A stretch of DNA of 64,000 nt from positions 25,052,413-25,116,412 of the forward strand of contig NC_043994.1 in NCBI RefSeq assembly GCF_902150065.1. Direction: 5' to 3'. Source of the stretch: Myripristis murdjan. Its lineage: Eukaryota; Chordata; Actinopteri; Holocentriformes; Holocentridae. The first letter of the stretch is position 1. The number at the start of each line of letters is the position of its first letter. Made by a program: the position numbers and the translations under genes. Shown piece after piece: positions 59,405-64,000 of the stretch. Below the pieces are notes generated by a model. It was not told the origin of the DNA. It searched no databases and worked only from the letters and a program-made list of their open reading frames with translations.

Positions 59405-62400
59405 CATATGTAAATGTGCAAAAACAAACACTGGCGCACTTCACACACAAAGGCACATCAGCGGGCCTACCTGCAAACTCGATGCAGTCATGCACTGTGT
59501 AAGTCACAGTGTCTGACCCTGGTATTGTGTTTGTGCCATAGAAACTTTACGCTTTGTGTTTGTACTTTGTGCCATAGAAACTTTCGGTTTTATGGCCAGG
59601 CTGCATGCACTGTTGCTGTTTACTCTTTCTACCCAACAGCTTCCTATTGTGTTTGTCTAAGGGGCAAACAGTCATTAACAGGGGTGTTAGCTAATTAGTC
59701 ATCAAGTTTTTAATGGACCCAGGTCCTTGGCCACACCTCCCACCCTCTCTCCCTTTCTCCCTCTCTCTCATATTGCCCCTGAGTCAGCACTCAGCAGCAG
59801 TACTGAACACATGTACACAATTAAACACAGAGACACCGACGCTCACACATCAGCAAGGGGAAGACAGGCTGACATACCACACAGTCACTACAGTACATGC
59901 TTCAGATATACTGTATGACAAAAACAGCATAGTCTACTTGTTAAGTGAAATCTAAAATGACCTCAAAAAAATAAGGTAGAAAAGTAAGATTCACTCTTTT
60001 TGCCCCTCACAGCATTAGAGAAATGTTTTTCTGTCATGCCACTAGAAATGCATACACAGTTTTATCTGAACGCAGTCACTTACAGCTCAAAGAGAGTAGG
60101 CATTTCATTAACAAGATGGACAGCTTGTGTGTGCCTTGTGGGCATTTCTAGTCCAGTTTTTTTGTTACTAGAATATTGGAGTAAATGTTGTGTGGATTTA
60201 CTAAGAATAAATTTATTTTTCATTGATCAGTCATAATGTGATCATGAACTCGTTACTTGTTCTGTCAAAGCTGATGTATACTCCAGTCATGAAAATTGCA
60301 ACACTAAAGTCCTGAATAATTTATTTCTTAACTGGACCCAAGGAATTTGTAGCAGGACTTTATATCAGAAGATGTTGGTCTTTTACAGATACCACTATTT
60401 AATTGTTCATTTACATTTAGTGTTATACTGTTAAGCTCCGTCTCTCTATGTGTTTTTTGCGTGTGTGCGTGCATGTGTGTGTCTACATAAGGGCAGCGGT
60501 GTGTGTGGCAGTGAGAGCCGGACATGCTGTGTGTCTGGCGTCTAGAAGACTGATGGATAGAGTAATCGGACATCATTTCCCCGTCAGATTAAACGAGCCG
60601 TTACTGAATGCTACAACCAGCAGCCTGCCTGCAGGCCTCACTGTGTGTATGTGGTGTGTGTGTGTGTGTGTGTGTGTATGCAAGTGTATTTCTGAATGAA
60701 ACAGCAATAACAAGAGAAAGCTCAAGCAATCAACCAGTTTCTACAGCTGTTCTTGGTCAGTGTCATAACAGCATCATCATCGTTATATCTAGAATTGTTT
60801 TCTGTGCCAGAGATGCACATACAGATGAGATTACACAGAATTTTTTTTAGAGTTATATTAGGGTTCAACCAATATGGGTTCAGCCAATTTGAAGGTCAGT
60901 ACTTTCGCTTTTAGATTGAAATCACTAACTGCCAGTAATTTGTGCCCACAATTTCTACTTTTTGATTATCCCATGCCAGATATTAGGAGTCACTGTTTCT
61001 CCCAAACTTTTACAGTGTGGAAATGCCTCTTAAACAGCACTTAGACCATGGGACACTCTCTCTCGAAAAACACAAAGAAAATAAGTTTGTTCAGGTGGGT
61101 TAGCAGTTTCATAAGGCAGGGTGACTCACTGCATCTATTTAATGATAGGAAAAACTCTGCAAAACATAAGAATTTAAATGATAAAGGACTTTACAGAAAA
61201 CACAATTGAAATGCTGAATTATACATTCTCGATTGTCTCTGATGTCAGCAGAATGTACATTGCTACAAATAATTAACTTTGAAATGCAAAATTATTCTAG
61301 CAGCTGGTAAATTTGTAATTGACATAATGTAATACTTGATTCAAAGGTAGTACTACAGACTGTGGAAGGACTGAAACCAGTTAATGTAGTAAATCTTCAG
61401 AATGATATTGTAACATCTTTTTCCTAATGACGTGATCCATTATCACACTATCTTGCAATTATTTCACAGTACAGAGTGTGCCATTTGATGTATTAGCTGG
61501 CAATGTAAAAACTTATTTCAAGGGCTTGTATGGGCATGTTACAAACTTGAAATGGAGTTTTACTTTTTAGAGTCTAAATTTCTGAGCTTCAACAATTAAC
61601 AGTGTCAATGTGCTATTTATCCACAACAATTAACAATACAGAAAAACTCTCAAAACTCTTATGTTAGAAATATGTGTAGAGATCTAAGCTTGTCCAGCAC
61701 AATTCAGATAAGAAATCACACATCAGTTTGTTTTTTTTCTTTTGTTTGTCATTTGGCAGTTTCCTCTGCTGTGCTCAGATAGATAGAAAAATATTTGATA
61801 TTCTTACTGAAACCATGTTTATCCCAGGCCTGTTGTGCAATTCACTTTTTGTTATGAGGGAAAAGAACAAATTCAAAGCTATTTCACCTCCTAAAAAAAT
61901 GACCTTCACCTGATATCTGTCATATCTTTCAAAGAATAAGACAGGCCTCTGTTAACTCTGTTTTTGGAGCAAAGATGTTTGATTTGCAGTGCCAAACAGT
62001 TGCTTTGATCAGATGTTTCTTAGTGTTTCATTACGCTGGCAGAAAAGTCGCCCTCCCTGTCTGTAAGTAGGCTACGCTCTGCATGTAAATACAGGGTAGC
62101 AAACATTTTCCAAGATATGTGAAAAGGCATCAGTGTGCTGCAGCATGGGATGAATACATTTGCCCTCATTTTGCATAGCACACATAAGAGACATTAAGAT
62201 AGAGTACCACAAAAACACTAATAGCAACCATCAGTTAGACCCTTTATGCCTGAATAATTGCTAAGGTTATTATGCACTATATTACTGCATAACGTTAAGT
62301 TATCACATTTTTGGGCTCATATAGAGGAACATTGTATTGTATTTTGTTTTTACATTACCTTATAGTTTTTACATTATTATTTCAGGCTAGACGCAGACTG

Positions 62401-63268
62401 TAGCATTAACGCTCATCCCTGCATGGATGGTCTGCATATAAAGTTGATCATGCTTGTCATTTTCTCTCTCCCCAACCTTGATTAGATCCAGATCTGGATC
62501 TGATCAAATTCCTGATTAGTGAGATTTGCCACATAGAAGGAAGTAGTAAGTGCCAACAACTCACAGTCCCAAAGTCACTTTCATCTACTTTCCTGTGCTT
62601 TACAATCTGACACAGTCTGAATTGTCCTTATATGGTAAAGTCCACCTACCTGGCACTCTGAGCATGTTAAAAAAAAAATTACTTGGAAATATGTGCAAAT
62701 ACTAATTATCCCAAATTAAATTAGAACCCCATGGAATACTACTTACTTACTGAGAGAGTGTGAATTCACTTAGTACTCAGACTCGTTATTGCCCTGTGTG
62801 GGAGGAAGGAGGGAGATGCTGATCTCTGGGCCATATGAGAGTGATTTGGGGCAGCCGTGCAGGCTCAGAGGTGGTTTCAAGTGTTTAGTGTGGAGAATGT
62901 TTAGATTGTTGTCACAGTGGCAAGGACACAGCCATTAAGCTGTCCTCTGAGGTGATGCTCAGGTCAGTCAGACAAGATCGACCTGGAACACGGTACACAT
63001 GTCTAAATAAACATACAAACACAGTCACCCGTTGCTATTGCTATACTTGCATTCACGTTCACATAATTTTGTGCAACAGCTTGCACGCTTAGGGTGTGGT
63101 TTGGAAAATCCTCACCAAACCCTCTCTTACCCACGCTCTTGCCTCTTACTGACGGCTCCTAAATGACACGGAGTCCTCTGACAAAGCCTCCAGTGTTTCA
63201 GGGGGAACTGGTGCCAAGAAAGTAACAGGCTGCCTGCCTGCACAGACGGACGTTTCCCCCAGCCTCAG

Positions 63269-63271
<3 letters not shown>

Positions 63272-63308
<37 letters not shown>
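63272..63308. repeat. (AC)n microsatellite
   Basis: About 18 AC units. Confidence 0.9.
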
Positions 63309-63310
<2 letters not shown>

Positions 63311-63780
63311 CTGGCCACAAAAACTGCAGGGCCTGCTCCAGATGTGGTGCCTGCCAACCCTCAACACCCCCAGCTGCCCTGGACCCCTCCAGCTAACTGC
63401 TCTTCATTTTACTCTCCACCCCCTCTCTCGCTCACCCGCCTGCCAGTCAGTCAGTCAGTTACAGCAAATATGTGCTATACCCACCCCACCTCTCTTTTTT
63501 GATGTGGGGCTGCACCTCACAACTTGAATCAATATTACAGCCTCACCAATATTGCAGCCTCCCGCCACACACACACACACACAAAGTGAATAGATCCTGG
63601 TGTGTGCATTGTTTCGGACAGGTAATGAGACCCGGGTGTCCCAGAACCTCAGTTGGAGGGATCTAACTTTGTTATTATTGCCAGCTCCACTTTAAATACC
63701 TCATCAGAGGGGGCTAGGCAGGAATGTGGCATGGAGTCACTCCATTGGTGGTGCTCAGCCCTCCAGGGTCATTTAGCTGC

Positions 63781-63783
<3 letters not shown>

Positions 63784-63846
<63 letters not shown>
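63784..63846. repeat. (TG)n microsatellite
   Basis: About 31 uninterrupted TG units. Confidence 0.92.
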
Positions 63847-63849
<3 letters not shown>

Positions 63850-64000
63850 ACACTGAGGCTTTTTGCTTTTTGATCAGGTTTAATTTGGTCAGGTGTGGGT
63901 CCAGTGGCATAGTGGATTAGTGAGCTCGTTCCCCCAATGTTGTGATAACTAGCAGCGTCTGCAGGACCTAACCAGGCCCAGATGAATGTTGGTGAAGGAG

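Larger units (their letters stand above)
57650..64000 (+). other. ate1: ate1 intron 8 (continues past the window)
   Basis: No further ate1 exon is visible. The stretch holds (CA)/(TG) tracts at 58699-58724, 59370-59400, 60654-60677, 63272-63308 and 63784-63846, plus a small duplication of TTTGTGCCATAGAAACTTT (59529-59585). No other gene or mobile element was recognised. Confidence 0.6.

Noticed and set aside
57650-64000. Search for the remaining ate1 catalytic exons
   Set aside because: No segment matching the conserved YGSFHQQYW or SYYYMGFYIHSC regions is present; the gene continues beyond the window.

Overview
This 64-kb window is vertebrate nuclear DNA, most probably from a percomorph-type teleost. 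Genes are split by GT-AG introns and there are many (CA)n, (GA)n and (GATA)n tracts. A fish Tc1-like transposon is present, as are fish-style TRIM genes with the 96/234/23-bp exon ladder. The linkage of habp2, aldh18a1 and ate1 matches genes that all lie on the distal long arm of human chromosome 10. Most exon coordinates below were read by eye from splice sites, and nearly every gene model was checked by adding up exon phases.

Layout. 1-1323: no certain gene, with weak minus-strand exon-like segments. 1324-3065 (+): the 3' part of a TRIM gene (coiled coil and PRY/SPRY); its RING/B-box exon is not in the window. 3968-8669 (+) and 9623-15238 (+): two complete tandem copies of a hyaluronan-binding-protein-2-like (FSAP) plasma protease, each with 13 coding exons encoding three EGF modules, a kringle and a trypsin domain. 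16242-18967 (-): a complete six-exon TRIM E3-ligase gene (562 aa). 20680-27453 (+): complete aldh18a1 (P5CS), 17 coding exons. 30115 to beyond the right edge (+): ate1, arginyl-tRNA-protein transferase. Eight coding-exon positions of ate1 are visible, with an alternative exon pair at position 7; the catalytic C-terminal exons lie past 64000.

The genes are not an operon and act separately: extracellular haemostasis or matrix proteolysis (habp2 pair), ubiquitin-linked innate immunity (TRIMs), mitochondrial proline/ornithine synthesis (aldh18a1) and N-degron protein arginylation (ate1). The local history includes tandem duplication of habp2 and TRIM genes on both sides of it in convergent orientation.

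The most interesting signals are about RNA processing and transposon structure. Two same-length (129 bp) ate1 exons look mutually exclusive, and both begin with a donor-like GTGAGG that would rebuild a 5' splice site after the first splice. A possible 33-bp ate1 cassette exon lies between coding exons 5 and 6. The aldh18a1 alternative donors that add or omit Val-Asn are conserved. A Tc1 element in ate1 intron 1 has become a 1.46-kb foldback with about 440-bp arms and a short telomeric-repeat insertion. Palindromic GCTAAC/GTTAGC words cluster just downstream of the aldh18a1 and ate1 starts. No virus-derived element, CRISPR array, rRNA or convincing tRNA gene was seen.
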